Positions 1 to 11,600 of a stretch of 64,000 nucleotides of DNA are shown one piece after another (within the stretch, counting starts at the first letter, position 1; each line of letters begins with the position of its first letter). The DNA lies in the NCBI GenBank assembly GCA_001632435.1, contig KV424020.1:7575-71574 (forward strand), read 5' to 3'. Position numbers and translations under genes: made by a program. The notes beneath the pieces were generated by a model, which did no database searches, was not told the DNA's origin, and worked only from the letters and a program-made list of their open reading frames with translations. The DNA is from Calocera cornea HHB12733. Lineage: Eukaryota; Basidiomycota; Dacrymycetes; Dacrymycetales; Dacrymycetaceae.

Positions 1-1141
1 GACGCCAGTCATACCGCTCCTTCACCTGCGCGTAGATCGCGTACGGGTGCCGCCGTCCCTCCCTCACCACGTCTATCCCATGTCAGATCCCAGAGGACAT
101 CTACATCCGCGTCAGCAATAGACCTATGAGGGGCCGGGCGGGGTCGGCTATGCACCGTCCGAGTACAGGTTGGCAAACTCCACCAGCTCGTTGGGCATCC
201 CTCGCATGCCTCAACCTCCTAGACGCGGTGAAGATAAGCAGCCTGCAGCTCGCGTCTTGGACGATGGAGGTGCCCGATGGCTCAGTCACCGAGCTACGGG
301 GATGTGGATGCCACTCACGAGGACCTGTGTGTGTGTTACCGGCAACCCTTCCACGCACTCCCTGACGATGAAAGCCCGCAGCTCATGGCTTTCAGATAGC
401 AGATGTCACATGACTATCAAGGGTGTTGAGACAGATATACCCATGCGCGAGGGCCTGTGAGCGCGTTAGGAGGCAGACGACAAGGGGAAGGAGAGGAGAC
501 GGACCGAGCGGACATCGCTATGTCGCACGCTACCCAGTGGGATAGTGCGTTCCTTCAGTACGTGCGTTCCTTCAGTACGGGCGTCTCTCGCGTCTGATCG
601 AGTGACGTGAGGTGAAGACGATCTACACCTGTCTCTGATCAGCCAGATAGGTGATGCGGGGAGGAGGGGGCGTACGGACGATAAACGGTACATCGGGGTA
701 CATGACGCATATACGCGGTGCGGCTGCTCGGCGAATCGTCAATCCCATACAGCGAGTGGTCCTTGGATGTAGTATACCTTGCATTGAGTAGCAGAGAGTG
801 TAGTTCTGTGCAGCGGTCGTTGGATCGCTACCCCTCACCGTCGTGCCAGCGCGTCTGGTGCACTCCGATAAGCCCGGTTCAAACGACAAGCACAACGCAT
901 GTCTTCCTCTCCACTCTACAAGAGCGGGCATGATCGATGTGTGCCCTTCTCCACGAGCTATCGTCATCCACGAAGCGGAGAACATCAACCCGGTGTTTCC
1001 GTTTATGAGGAGTTCTCACCCGTTATCGCGGACTTGGATAGGAAGGACAACCATCCACAATCACCGCGAGCTACTTATCATGGAACGCACGCTGTTTGGC
1101 TGTAGAGCATCGTAGTTTATATCGAAAACAGGCACACATCA
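1..1141. other. No gene recognised at left edge
   Basis: Short open frames on both strands show no domain, no convincing intron signals and no similarity to other parts of the window. Apart from a 17-bp tandem repeat near 545-578 nothing can be supported here. Confidence 0.5.
545..578. repeat. 17-bp tandem duplication
   Basis: The unit GTGCGTTCCTTCAGTAC occurs twice head to tail. It lies outside any recognised gene and looks like a simple local duplication. Confidence 0.7.
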
Positions 1142-3320
1142 CTACGTAGACCTGCAGTCCGTCCAGTGTGTCCCATACGCGAAGCTACTGAGGTCAATGT
1201 GAATCATCTCCTCTGGAATGATCATCGAGCACTGCGGTGTGTACAAGCGATATAGTTGATCCGGAGGAACCCAGAGAATGTGATCTTTGTCGCCACCCAT
1301 GATCCAACCCGTCTCGAGATCGAATGAGATCTTGCCCTGATACAGGGGTGGAGAAGTCGACGAGTGCGGCAGTTGGTGGGCCGGTTCGGGGGAGAGAGAT
1401 AGTTGCCCTTGAGTCCGGCTAGGGGTTTCGTCCGAATCAGCCACCTCAGTCGACTCGTGTTTCTCTATGAGTAGATCGGTGCTGTTGCCCATCTTCTCGT
1501 TAGGTTCGGCGATGGGTTCGGCGTTCCAAACCCGAATGGTCTTGTCATCCGCTCCTGAAACGATACGCTGGAGCCCAACCGAAGTTCATCAATTGGCTTC
1601 TTGACCACTCCGCCTGTTTCCGGGGACGGATTCTCGGCACCTGCCTCGCCAGAGGCCTGCAAATTGCGTGCGATCGCATGAGCGATGGCCGACTTGCCTG
1701 TACCAGCGGGTCCTTTGAGAACAAATAACCGTTCCTTCTAAGGATCGTGTGCCCAGTCCATGATCTCGTTGATCACGTCCACTCGTGTGTCGGGAAGAGC
1801 ACACATGCTGTCCTGGAAGCCTGCGTTATCCACACGTTTGATATCTCGTACTCTGATGTCGTCCCCTAGCGTAGGTCAGTAATGTGGTGACTAAAGTGAC
1901 TTCGCGACATACTGAGCTCTTCCTGGTAATGTAGGATCTGAAGCTGTGCCTGAGGATGGAAGCTCTCCCGGAGCTCATCAAACGCAGTCTTGTACTCTAC
2001 GATCTCGGAATTCGTCTTTCCACCGAGGTTCTCCAGCAAGTCGTCGAACATCCTGCGGGCTGAGCTACATCAGCTCAATTCCATTCAACCGGTATATGGC
2101 ACCTACTAAACTTCGCGCGCTTCGCATAGTTCCAGATGAAACATGCACATTGTGCTATCTTTCTAGACAGCTGACAGAGCGTGGCCTCCAGTGGATTGAA
2201 GGTCGCTCGTGGCTTGACTGCCTGCAAGCTCTCAGCCTGCTGACGAAAGTCAAGGCCGCTCTTCATAGCCTCTACTAGTTTCAGTATCCGGCCATCTTGC
2301 TTCTGTTGTGCATCAAGCGCCTGAACGAGTGTTAACAGATGACTCGGGTTCTTCAGCTCAAATACCTGCCTTATATGCGGCAGACAGAGCAGACCAGGCC
2401 ATCTTAGCATACGGGGATATCTATCGCATGGGGATGAGCCTCACCCGGTAAAGCTTGATATCTAGTATACCTCTGTGACCACATCCATCACGGACACGAA
2501 CCATCCTAGGCCCTGGAACAATGGTTTCCATGCATCCACAATGGCCGATGCTGAATCAGTCGCACGGCTGAGTGTGTCGTCTGCACCAGCAATCTTGTCA
2601 AGCCATGGAGGTACATGCATAGCCTGGGCACGGTCCATGGCAAGCAACGTAGCATGAAATAGAACGGGATCGTTGGTGCCCCAGTTCAGGGAGCTCTCGC
2701 CGTCTTGGGTGAGAAATAGGCTGATCCTCATCGCAGAGCGGTTCTTGTGCGTCATGTCGACAGCAAGCGCAGTGGCTGTTGTAAGAGAGTAGTGTCAGCA
2801 CATGCCATATGTCAATGAGGTAAGGGTGCGCACCGTCTATAGCATCCCACCACTCCCTTGCAGTCAAGCTCGCAGCGCCCATCTCCTCGTCTTCCGAAGA
2901 AGCTGGTATTCCTTTCCTCGCCGTTCTGGAGGTAATATGTCTGTTTACAGTCACCCGCAACACCGAGTCGGGCGATGCGTTGCTGAACATTCCGCTCAGA
3001 TCAGAATCATGGAATTTAGACGCCAGAAATACCCACAACTCGCGTCTGTCGCCCTCTTCGCACCACACCATCATGCTCTCCTTCGCATCCATTTTTCTGC
3101 TAGCCGGAACGTCCTGCCCACCAAAGCTCACTTTGATGTAGTATACCACATCCTTATTGGAGGATCGAGTTGTCGGTAAATCCTGCACGATTGTACCTGC
3201 GCAGAGGTTATCACATGCGTAGTCACTGAGCTAAAGGGACTCACCCGCCCAGACGTACTTGACAGTCGCCGACTGTTGCTCAGTATGTTCTTTGCAGTTG
3301 ACAGTCATGATGCTAGCCAT
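1142..3320 (-). pseudogene. Relic of a C2-NACHT-WD40 receptor (copy A)
   Basis: This is the same gene type as receptors B-F but gutted. Reading from 3320 down: a short first exon ending in the KYVWAG motif before a GTGAGT donor, a C2-like exon (near 3190-2800), helical exons (2755-1866), then the start of the NACHT exon. The Walker A loop GPAGTGKSAIAH is still readable near 1675-1725, but a TAG stop lies in frame just before it. The NACHT body and nearly all WD40 blades are missing: the P-loop region runs into the remains of one terminal blade in a shifted frame (1500-1660). The conserved C-terminal tail (WIMGGDKDHILWVPP, then a DLSSFAYGTHWTDC end) closes the relic at 1142. Several frameshifts plus a deletion of roughly 3 kb relative to intact copies make function unlikely. 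Confidence 0.85.
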
Positions 3321-4854
3321 AGCGAGATGAGGGATGTTGAGTTGAAAATAGGGGACAAGCGGAGCAGTTGTTGGAGGATATGGAGTTTGTCTGTTCGGTG
3401 ATACCCACACTTTTAAGCGGATCGAAAAGATGGCACCGTTATGGAGTTCTTATTGGTAGACATGTCTTCCATGCTTCTGGTGGGTGCTCGCAGGTAGGAT
3501 GGCGGGAGACAAGCGGAAGGCGATCCAGTCGTCCTCCATCTTCTAGGGCTCAGCGCGCCAGCCTTATCGCTCAAACCGAAAGGGCAGATCTACCGATAAC
3601 CGTTGTGTGGACAGCGGTTGCATGATGTTCAGACGGGCCGTGATAGATCAGGAAGATGGCAGATGATCCGAATTGAGAGCTATGGGCTGTAGACCAAGGT
3701 ACGGTGGAGCGCCAGCGGCCCGCTCGCTTGGGAGGGGACTGCAACGTCCTGCTTGAAATCACATGTCGGCCTTCTACAGTACACCGCCCCCCACCTTTAC
3801 GTGATGTAAACAATTCGGCTGCTGCGGAATGTCTTCAGCAATGGTCTCATTTCATCGGATTGCCTCTAGAAGCACGAATTGTGTGTGCTGTTAGGTAGCT
3901 GTCACCCAACCAGTTGTCAATGTTACGAGAACAACTGCCGCGGGAAGTCACAAGATCGGCTCCACATTGAGAGTCCCTTGATTGGGAAGGACCTTGGAAG
4001 GCAAATTCTATCGCATGCAGCCCCAAACCGAGTCGATCGATCAGAATCAATGAGTGTAAGATCACTTTCCGCCGTGCCCGGCACGTGTAGAGTGCGTATC
4101 TATTGCGTGCTCCAGACCTCGTCCATGCTCTCGGAACAGATGCACATTGGAATGGGAGCTATTCGGAGCAGCTGTGCATCAGCAGTTCCTTTATCATCTC
4201 CAGGACAAAAGCTGAGTGTTGTGTCCCTCATTGCTGTCATTGCTGTTCCATCTAGAGTGTCTAGGAGTGTTGCAGTATTTGGTGGCTGTTGCAGAGCGAT
4301 GGGGGCTGCCTTCCGAGCTTAATGTATTAGTCGGGCCAGTCCTCAAAACCGCCAAACGTGTATCGTAAAACTATGCTCCCCCGTACCGAAGACCACAGAG
4401 AAGTGCGGTAGAACGCAGTTGCAACAGAACAACACCCATGTTTCCGTAATCTGCTAAGACTCTCCTCCAAATCCCACCTTCCCATCAACACGTGTACAAC
4501 ACAGCCCACCAACCGCATCCCGCGTCCCAGCATCCGAACATCTGGGCCTGGGCCGACGTGGAAACATCATAACAGCATCCAATCAGCAGCATGATCGGCC
4601 CGACCCCGCCGGGCTAGCTGCGCGGGGCGCCTCCCTCGGCGCATTGTTGCAGCACTCGTCCTGACAGGAATCGGCACGTTCCAGGTCGATGCCGTTCGTG
4701 CTGGGGGCGGACTGCTGGGGACGAGTGTGTCAGATTACATTTAGCATGTAATGGAGAGGATCGTGCGTACTTGGACTGGCTGGGGCCGCCTGCCAGGCTT
4801 CAGCTCACGAGTGCAGCATTTCTCCGTTGCATCGGCCTTGGGTGCGCAGCAGCC
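3321..4854. other. Intergenic, nothing recognised
   Basis: No domain, no paralogue and no credible exon chain was found between the receptor relic and the membrane protein gene. The open frames present are short and of unbiased composition. Confidence 0.45.
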
Positions 4855-5787
4855 CTATGACAGCCACTTAGTACACCACGTCCGCGTCGAGTGAAATGCC
4901 GTTAGGCGCACATCACGGTTCCCCGGGGCAGGCGAGACACAGTCCCCACACACGCACGCGTCCCCCGTCCTGCACTCCTCCTTCTTCTCGCAGCACTCGC
5001 ACAGATCGCGATACTGCTCCACCAGCTCCCCATCCGCTCCCACGCGGCCCTCCTCCAGCCTGGGCGGCTTGCAGTCGCTGCAGCACCCGCCATCGAAGTT
5101 CTCGTCCCGCGCCCAGCGCACCATCTTCCACCCTTCCCAGCCGAACAGCAGCCCGAGGATAAGGCTGGTAGCGCTGTCGACCCACCAGCCGCCCTCCCAC
5201 AGGCGGTAGATGAGCGACCCCGCAAACAGCACAAGCGTGATCTGGATGCACGAGAGCGAGCAGGTCGCTTCGCCCGCCATCGTGCTGCTGTTCAGCGCGC
5301 GCGCGAGGTACCGCTTCGGCAGCCAGATGGCGATCATGATCACGAGCGCGGAGGCGGAGATGATGAGTGAGGCGTTGGAGGTGTCTGGGTGCGAGTGCAG
5401 CACTAGGGCGGCGATTGCGGCTCCTTCGGTGGCGAGCGCGAGCAGGAGGAGCAGTACCCCGATAGTGAGCGTGCCGGTGCGCTCGAACCTGTTGCATTGT
5501 GCGTTAATGGATGGCACCGTGCGAGAGAGCGATAAGACGCACTTGAGAGCCCGCTCATCGAGCACGCCCGCCCTCTCCTCCCCGGGCAGCGCGACGCGCC
5601 TGAACCTCCAAATGACCATGCACGCGCTGGCGACCTCGATGCCACTTTGTATGCCGAAGAAGACGAGCGCGCGGGAGGCGGACTCGGCGCCAAAGCCAAT
5701 TGAGACGCCGCCCTCGGCGCCGTTGTAGAGCACGCTGGCGATGGAGATGAGGATTGCGTACTGCTGCAGGCGGCGGTAGGACGGCAT
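4855..5787 (-). CDS. TMEM163/cation-efflux-like membrane protein
   Basis: A 310-residue single-exon frame starting MPSYRRLQQYA. Hydrophobic segments lie roughly at residues 10-30, 38-62, 105-130, 142-160, 175-198 and 200-222, giving about six membrane spans. The stretch CIQITLVLFAGSLIY followed by WWVDSATSLILGLLFGWEGW resembles the last two helices of cation diffusion facilitator proteins of the TMEM163 type, which move zinc or related metals across membranes. A cytosolic-looking tail (about 230-295) is rich in Cys (CCSDC, CECCEKKEEC, CVCGDC), compatible with metal binding. The final residues after about 295 could be altered by an unseen intron. Family assignment rests on helix pattern and the DSATS motif, not on a complete signature. 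It is unrelated to the flanking receptor genes. Confidence 0.6.
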   Translation of the reverse strand: MPSYRRLQQYAILISIASVLYNGAEGGVSIGFGAESASRALVFFGIQSGIEVASACMVIWRFRRVALPGEERAGVLDERALKCVLSLSRTVPSINAQCNRFERTGTLTIGVLLLLLALATEGAAIAALVLHSHPDTSNASLIISASALVIMIAIWLPKRYLARALNSSTMAGEATCSLSCIQITLVLFAGSLIYRLWEGGWWVDSATSLILGLLFGWEGWKMVRWARDENFDGGCCSDCKPPRLEEGRVGADGELVEQYRDLCECCEKKEECRTGDACVCGDCVSPAPGNRDVRLTAFHSTRTWCTKWLS

Positions 5788-5852
5788 GGTCGTCGGTGTC
5801 AGAGAGGCAACGGCGGTATGGTGAGTCGCCTGTAAGAGGATGGCCGTGTGGA

Positions 5853-6060
5853 GTCATGGCCGTGGTCGCCGTGGTCAAGGGCAGAAGCGGCCGAAACGCG
5901 CGCGTGCCAAGACATGATCGGCGGTTTCCCCACTACATCGGTGCGCTCTCTCCGCACCTTTGGGCTCGACACACACTACTTTACCGGGCTATGGTGGCAC
6001 CACATGAGCCTGAGCGGCATTTGAGCCATATTCTCTATGCGCCTCCGGAGTCTTGTATGC
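5853..6060 (+). repeat. Left copy of ~200-bp direct repeat flanking cassette 1
   Basis: The block beginning CATGGCCGTGGTCGCCGTGG recurs at 8310-8545 in the same orientation with small indels and scattered substitutions. The two copies bracket the broken S1/N1 cassette. No terminal inverted repeats or target-site duplication were found, so an ancient tandem duplication is the simpler reading. Confidence 0.75.
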
Positions 6061-6359
6061 GCACAGGGCGACTCGCGCATCGTGTGGATGACCTCGGAGG
6101 CGGAGGCAAATTACGATACCTACATCAGATCCCCAGCTGTACATCACATGCTAAAGGCTCACCGCCACTGGATCTGCTCCCGTTTGACGGAAACAAACCA
6201 GGCGCGTATTCTGAACTGGCCCGTGACTGCCCGCACGCCAAGAGGTCGACAAGGGTCTCAGTGTAAACTCTACACATACGCTCTCTACCGTTCGAGTGCG
6301 TCCGCATTTTCTCACATCCCGTGTGCTTGCGTGCTAACACTCTCCTAGGTTCATCCATC

Positions 6360-6822
6360 ATGGTCGCGAGAGGATGGCATATGCAAGGCGTCTGGATTCC
6401 CTTAGAGGACCTCCAGGAATGGTGGGCGCAGCAGCCTGAGGACGAGATGATGTACGGCTGGAACCCCCGTAATTCCGGCGAAATCAGCCTCGGCTTGTCG
6501 AAACGGCTTAAATCCGGATTTGGCATTACGATGAAGGATCCCAAAACGCAGGAGAACGCCGACTACTGCGATATCTGGGTGTACAAGCGTCCAAGCACCC
6601 AGGCGGCGTATCGCGAGGTCTTCTTCATCCGCCGTCTGCTTCCTGGGCTCATGAAACCTGCGCAAACGGTGCGCGAATCCGACAAGCGATTCATAAACAA
6701 GCTGCGTCATGCTGGATTCAAGAAGATGACATTTGCCATGCTCGAGTTTGCGCTGGACGGCCAAAGAGAGGTGGAGAGGGATTAAGTGGTTTGGAAGTCG
6801 AAGGAGTGGATGGTGCGCACCC
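6360..6822 (+). pseudogene. S1: truncated copy of the small unknown protein S
   Basis: The reading frame starts MVARGWHMQGVWIP and aligns end to end with the intact paralogues at 20218 and 22481 (shared WWAQQPED, YKRPS, EVFF and KLRHAGFKKM motifs). A TAA at 6783-6785 replaces the codon that reads His or Gln in the other two, so translation stops after 141 residues. The expected continuation (VVWKSKEWM and a GTGCGC donor) is still visible behind the stop. An intron just upstream of the ATG (donor GTAAAC, branch CTAAC, acceptor CTCCTAG) is shared by all three copies. It is either a pseudogene or a protein shortened by about 23 residues. Confidence 0.75.
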
Positions 6823-7149
6823 CGGTTCTAACGCACGCAGAATCATTGGATTGATGGAGATACAGGACGGCTCGGACGAATCTAGCAATGAAGACATGTG
6901 ATCTGGACTCTTTCGCAAAGCTGTCGTTATCACTCGGGCTTACACCAGCATACCCGCACGAACCATCGTCCTCTTGGCGCTCGCAGATATCACGGTCTTT
7001 CTTTATGAGCTCCAAGGCATATCACAAATATCCACGTTGTCAGGCAGAATATGTCCAATCGCAGGTCAGCCTTCACGGTCTTATCCTCCATTGTCTCGTC
7101 ATCTGAACGCTTGTCTGTCTTAAGAGCTGCACTGGATCGTCACAATCAA

Positions 7150-7235
7150 TATGTCGATCCCACCAAGGTCCTCCCTCGAATTGTGTTGGCGCTTAAGCCA
7201 GAGACACAGTACTTGCCATCTGGAGAGAAGGCCAC
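7150..7235 (-). pseudogene. Orphan WD40 blade fragment
   Basis: On the minus strand this stretch reads VAFSPDGKYCVSGLSANTIR, the core of a WD40 blade of the kind found in the neighbouring receptors. No further blades, NACHT domain or tail surround it. It appears to be a receptor fragment stranded inside the S1/N1 cassette region. Confidence 0.65.
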
Positions 7236-7479
7236 TAGACATAATCCAGCCCTATTCTGTCCCGACGTTGTCTACTTACCGTGGCTTACAGCCGCCAAGC
7301 CGCGTTTTGCGCAATGAGTATACTCAGGGATTGGTTGATGACAATGCTGGCCAAATTAGGAAGGTAGCCTGCTTGCCTACCGCGTGGTGCATTGATAAAG
7401 CCCCTATCCACCGTTCACAGTCAGTGCTGCCTTGCCGCTCACTCTCACAACAAACTCCTTTTCATCCGAAGCAAAGATG

Positions 7480-8222
7480 ATGTCACAGAGCTTTGACCCG
7501 TGAGCAATGACACATGAGATCATCCACGAGATATACACTAACTTGCGTCACTAGTCTGGCATTCCACACGGACCCGAACGCAGAGTGGGCCAGGAAAGAT
7601 CTTGAACTCAAAGCACAATCCGACCTACACTATGAGGTTCCTTTATATCGCTATGGAAACGACATCCTCAAAGGATACTTTGATACCAGGGCAAGGCTCT
7701 CCGTGGCGGCACAATATGCGCTTAGGGATGGGTATTCCTTACTGCCGGAGGATGACCCACTCGGACTGAGTCGATCGGTCTCATTTCCGGGAAGGATGGA
7801 AGCTGAGAACGAAGACGAGGGGCAAGCTGAAGCCGATACCTCAATTGTGTCACGAGATACCCAAGGTGCCGAACTGGCATACAGCCGCGCCGATGGCCGT
7901 GAACCCAATATCCTGCAGCCCGATTTCATCCTCTCGAAGCGGATGGGCGGGAGCGCCATCCCGCTCCACAAAATCTTCGGAATTGTGGAGTTTAAGCGAA
8001 ACAACCTTCTACTCAACGATCGCATTGCGAAATCCAATGACTATCCTGGAGCGAGCCAGGCAGAAAGCTGTTCCGCCCTGGTTTCCGGGCTACTTGGTCA
8101 ATGGATCAACAATCTACGTTTACAACATTGACGGCGTAAGGATTGATGAGATGCCTACAGGGTCGGAGAAGTTCCACAACGAATTGCAGAGCCTTCTTAT
8201 CAAGGCTGTGGAGGACCTGTAG
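7480..8222 (+). pseudogene. N1: frameshifted PD-(D/E)XK nuclease-like protein
   Basis: Exon 1 is 7480-7499 (MSQSFDP split after the second base of the Pro codon), with a GTGAGC donor, a CACTAG acceptor and exon 2 from 7555. The protein follows the intact paralogue at 21220 through the QPDF and EFKRNN nuclease-like motifs. After IAK, near 8047, one extra C shifts the frame: the natural frame ends at 8131, whereas the +1-corrected frame continues with motifs KAVPPWFPGYLVNG and YNIDG to a stop at 8222, matching the paralogue's C terminus. A single-base insertion is the only clear lesion, so the inactivation looks recent. It is partnered by S1, which is also damaged. Confidence 0.8.
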
Positions 8223-8309
8223 CAGAGTGACTTTATGTGAGTGTAAACATATAGACGTCTTCTCCTTCTGGAGGGAAAGTTTTCAACTGAAGATGTAGTA
8301 GCCAGAGGG

Positions 8310-8545
8310 AGGAAGACTCATGGCCGTGGTCGCCGTGGTCAAGGGCGGACGCGGCCGAAACGCGCCCGCGCGCCGAGACAATGATCGGCGGTTTCCCCAC
8401 TACACCGGTGCAGCTCTCTCCACACTTTCGGTCTCGACACACACTACTACTATACCAGGCTATGGTAGCACCACATTGGCCTGGGCGGCATTCGAATCAT
8501 ATTCTGCTCCCGATACACTATGCGCCTATGCGCCTACGGAGTTAT
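8310..8545 (+). repeat. Right copy of ~200-bp direct repeat flanking cassette 1
   Basis: Same orientation as the copy at 5853-6060, sharing long blocks such as ATGATCGGCGGTTTCCCCAC and a TCGACACACACTAC stretch, with small insertions here. It sits between N1 and the 3' end of receptor B. Confidence 0.75.
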
Positions 8546-8653
8546 CGCCTTGTACAATCGAGTCCAGCGCATCGCGGCACGGCCGATTCCGAGAACCTCA
8601 AACCATCCATTACCACAACCCATTCAGTCACAACACCATCCTCCACGCTAATC

Positions 8654-11600
8654 TTATGAAGAAGAACGACACTCCGTCCACCTAGTCCCATGTACAAACC
8701 GACTGAGATCAATATAGACCATCGGCCCCGGTATGACGACCTCGCACTGTCCTGTGTACAGCTGTCTTAGCTGCTCAGGCGGCACCCACAGGATATGATC
8801 CTTCCCGTTCCCCATTACCCACCCGGTGTCCAAGTCGAACATTATCCCCAGGCCTGTGCTAGCGGGACTTGAGGGCGAGTAGGGCTGGGCGAGCTGATGT
8901 CGCGAGTTGGGCGAGAGCGACAGCCGCGGCCGGTCTGTGGCTGCATGTGGTGTTCCAGGATCACACGCGCCTATTGACTCGGCTATCTTTGACGAGTCCT
9001 CGAGGAGAATCCCGATTGCGTGCGCGTCCCAAACTCGTATGTTGTTGTTCTCCCGCGACAAGGGTGGGACTCGCCTTGACGCGACCGAGCGCTCGCCTTC
9101 CCCGCGCTCGCCAGGCATGTCCTCCGCGCCATCCTCCTCGGTCTCCCAAAACTGGATGCTCTTGCTCCCCGAACACGACACAATCCTTCTTCCATCGCCG
9201 GAAACGACAACCGCGTTGACCTCCTGCTGATGGCCCATGAGCGGCTCCCCCAGCCCCCGGCCTGTTCTCGCGTCCCACACGCGAAGCGTGCCGTCCAACG
9301 AGCCGGAGACGACACGGGCCCCGTCGGGGAAGAAGGCAACGCTGTTGATCCAGCTGCTGTGTCCTTCCAGAGGCGGGAAAATTGCCTGCTGAGTAGCAAC
9401 GTCCCACAGTCGGAGGGTCTTGTCCCCTGAGCCTGAGACGATCTGCTTCCCGTTCGGGGAGAAGGCGACGGAAGTGACGCTCGACTGATGCCCTGTCAGC
9501 GGATCGCCAATTGGCTGCGCCGTAATGGCGTTCCAGAGCCGAATGTTCTTCTCATACCCAGCGGCAATCCGGCTTCCATCTCTCGAGAAGGCGGCTGAAT
9601 GAACTCTCCCTGGGTGAGATAATACCATACCCGGCACGGGCTCGCCATTGTTCGCGTCCCACATTCGAACTGTGCCGTCCAAAGATCCAGACAGGATCGA
9701 CCTGCCGTCTGGGGAGAATGCGACCGCGGTGACCTCATATGTGTGGCCCGTCAGCGGCCCAAGGGTGAGCTGGCCAGTCCTCGCGTCCCACACTCTGACA
9801 GTCTTATCTGCTGAGCCAGAAACGACATGCTGCCCATCTGGCGAGAAGGCGACCGAATGGACCCAGTCGGAATGACCTGTGAGCGGCAAGCCGACGGGGG
9901 CGCGGGATGCTATGTCCCAGAACTGGACCGCGTTGTCGCTCGATCCGGAGACGAACCGCTTGCCGTCAGGCGACAATGCCACCGAGAGGACCTCGGCAAG
10001 TTGACGGGACCGGAGGGCGTCGACAGCACTTGACGCAGCTTCGGAGGACAAGATAGGCTGCGCAAGCCGGGGATACATTGGGCGATATATCTGCGCTATC
10101 TGGGAGGTCGTGGGTAGCCATATGAGGGCCGACATGTAGACATGCGCAGCTGATACCGTGATAGCAGGCTCGTAATCGGTGATGAACTGCATCGTCTCCA
10201 CCGCCAGAGTGTGCAACTTATCGCCCATCACCTAACGCCGTTATTTGTTATGATACTCAATGGTAGCGGCGGAAACGTACCTTTAGTCGGCTCATCGATC
10301 GCACAAGATCATCCAATACCTCCGGTACAACACCTCCGAGACTTGCAGCCTCAAGCCAGAATAGCAATTTCTCCATAAAAAGTCGACGGATCAGATCGCC
10401 GACCTCTGGATTGTGCTGTTCGAATCCTTCTACGCTCCTGAAAAGATGATGACCCCAGTGTTTGCAGGCGTACACCAGGGACGCTGGCAGGTTGTCGGTG
10501 ATGGATCCCGAAATGGCCAGTTGGCTATTAGAGACGTAGGAGCTCTCCATCTCCCCCATGTTGAATTTCAGTCGGCGTTGCAGCAGCCGCAGGGAGGCGG
10601 TGAGAACTCGCTCGTGATGTCCATCTGAGCCGATGTAGTAGACACCACCGCGCTTGGGATCTTGAAGTAAGTCGGAGAAGGACGAATGGAGCGGGCGCAA
10701 TGGCTGAGTCCCTTCGCCTACACCGCTGAGGAGAGAGCCAAGTGGTCGAACCAAGCCGTAAACCTCGAAAGAATCATCGGATTGTGCATAGCTTGCAAGC
10801 GCGTTAAGAGATTGCATACTCAGCGGCTCGACGGCAACGAGAATGATGCCCATGATGATCTTGAAATAGTCTAGCGCTTGAGCCGTTTGTTCCGCCGAGT
10901 CTTGATCATGCTCTTTGGAGTTTGGATCAAGGACTTGTTGTAGGATTGTGCGATACAGAGAGTCCAAAGTTACGTCGTCGCGACTGATGAGAAGATTGTA
11001 TCGCCTTGCCAAGCTTTCACCCGGACGTCGTTCTTTGATGTAGCTGCACGCTACGACGGCCCACTGAAAGATTCCCTCCGACTTGTCTGTCAAAATGGAA
11101 CAGGATTCATCGGATAGCCCGGGAAGTAGCTCGTCTGAATCGTCTTTGGACAGGGAGTGTCGAACATACTTGAGAATATCAGCGGATAACTGTCCGTCGT
11201 CCTCCAATGTCGGCATCCGTTTTACGACGGCTTCTGCTGTGCCTGGGAGGAATGCTTCTGCGATATCCATCTCTTCTCGCGAGGTGATGAAGAATCGAAA
11301 GGACGGTGGAAGCTCCTTCAGTCGATGCCGAAGAAGCCACAAGAGTTTCGCCCGATCCTTGGCTGTCGCGCTCTCATCGAGGGCATCAACAATTACGAGG
11401 ATTGTGCCATTCACAACGAGCCTTTTGGCGGGTCCAAGGATGAATTTCTCAAATTGCATCTCTAGATCCTTTGTACCGCAGGCGTTGCTATCGTCTCCAA
11501 TGGACTGCGAGAGAGCAAATTTGAACGCCTGTCGCCCTTTGCACAAGTCGCGGGCTATATTGCGGAAGAGCGATGCTGGAGTGCGCGTCGAAGCCTCATT

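Noticed and set aside
5853..8545. Cassette 1 as a transposon with terminal repeats
   Set aside because: No transposase, integrase, terminal inverted repeats or target-site duplication; cassettes 2 and 3 lack the flanking repeats.
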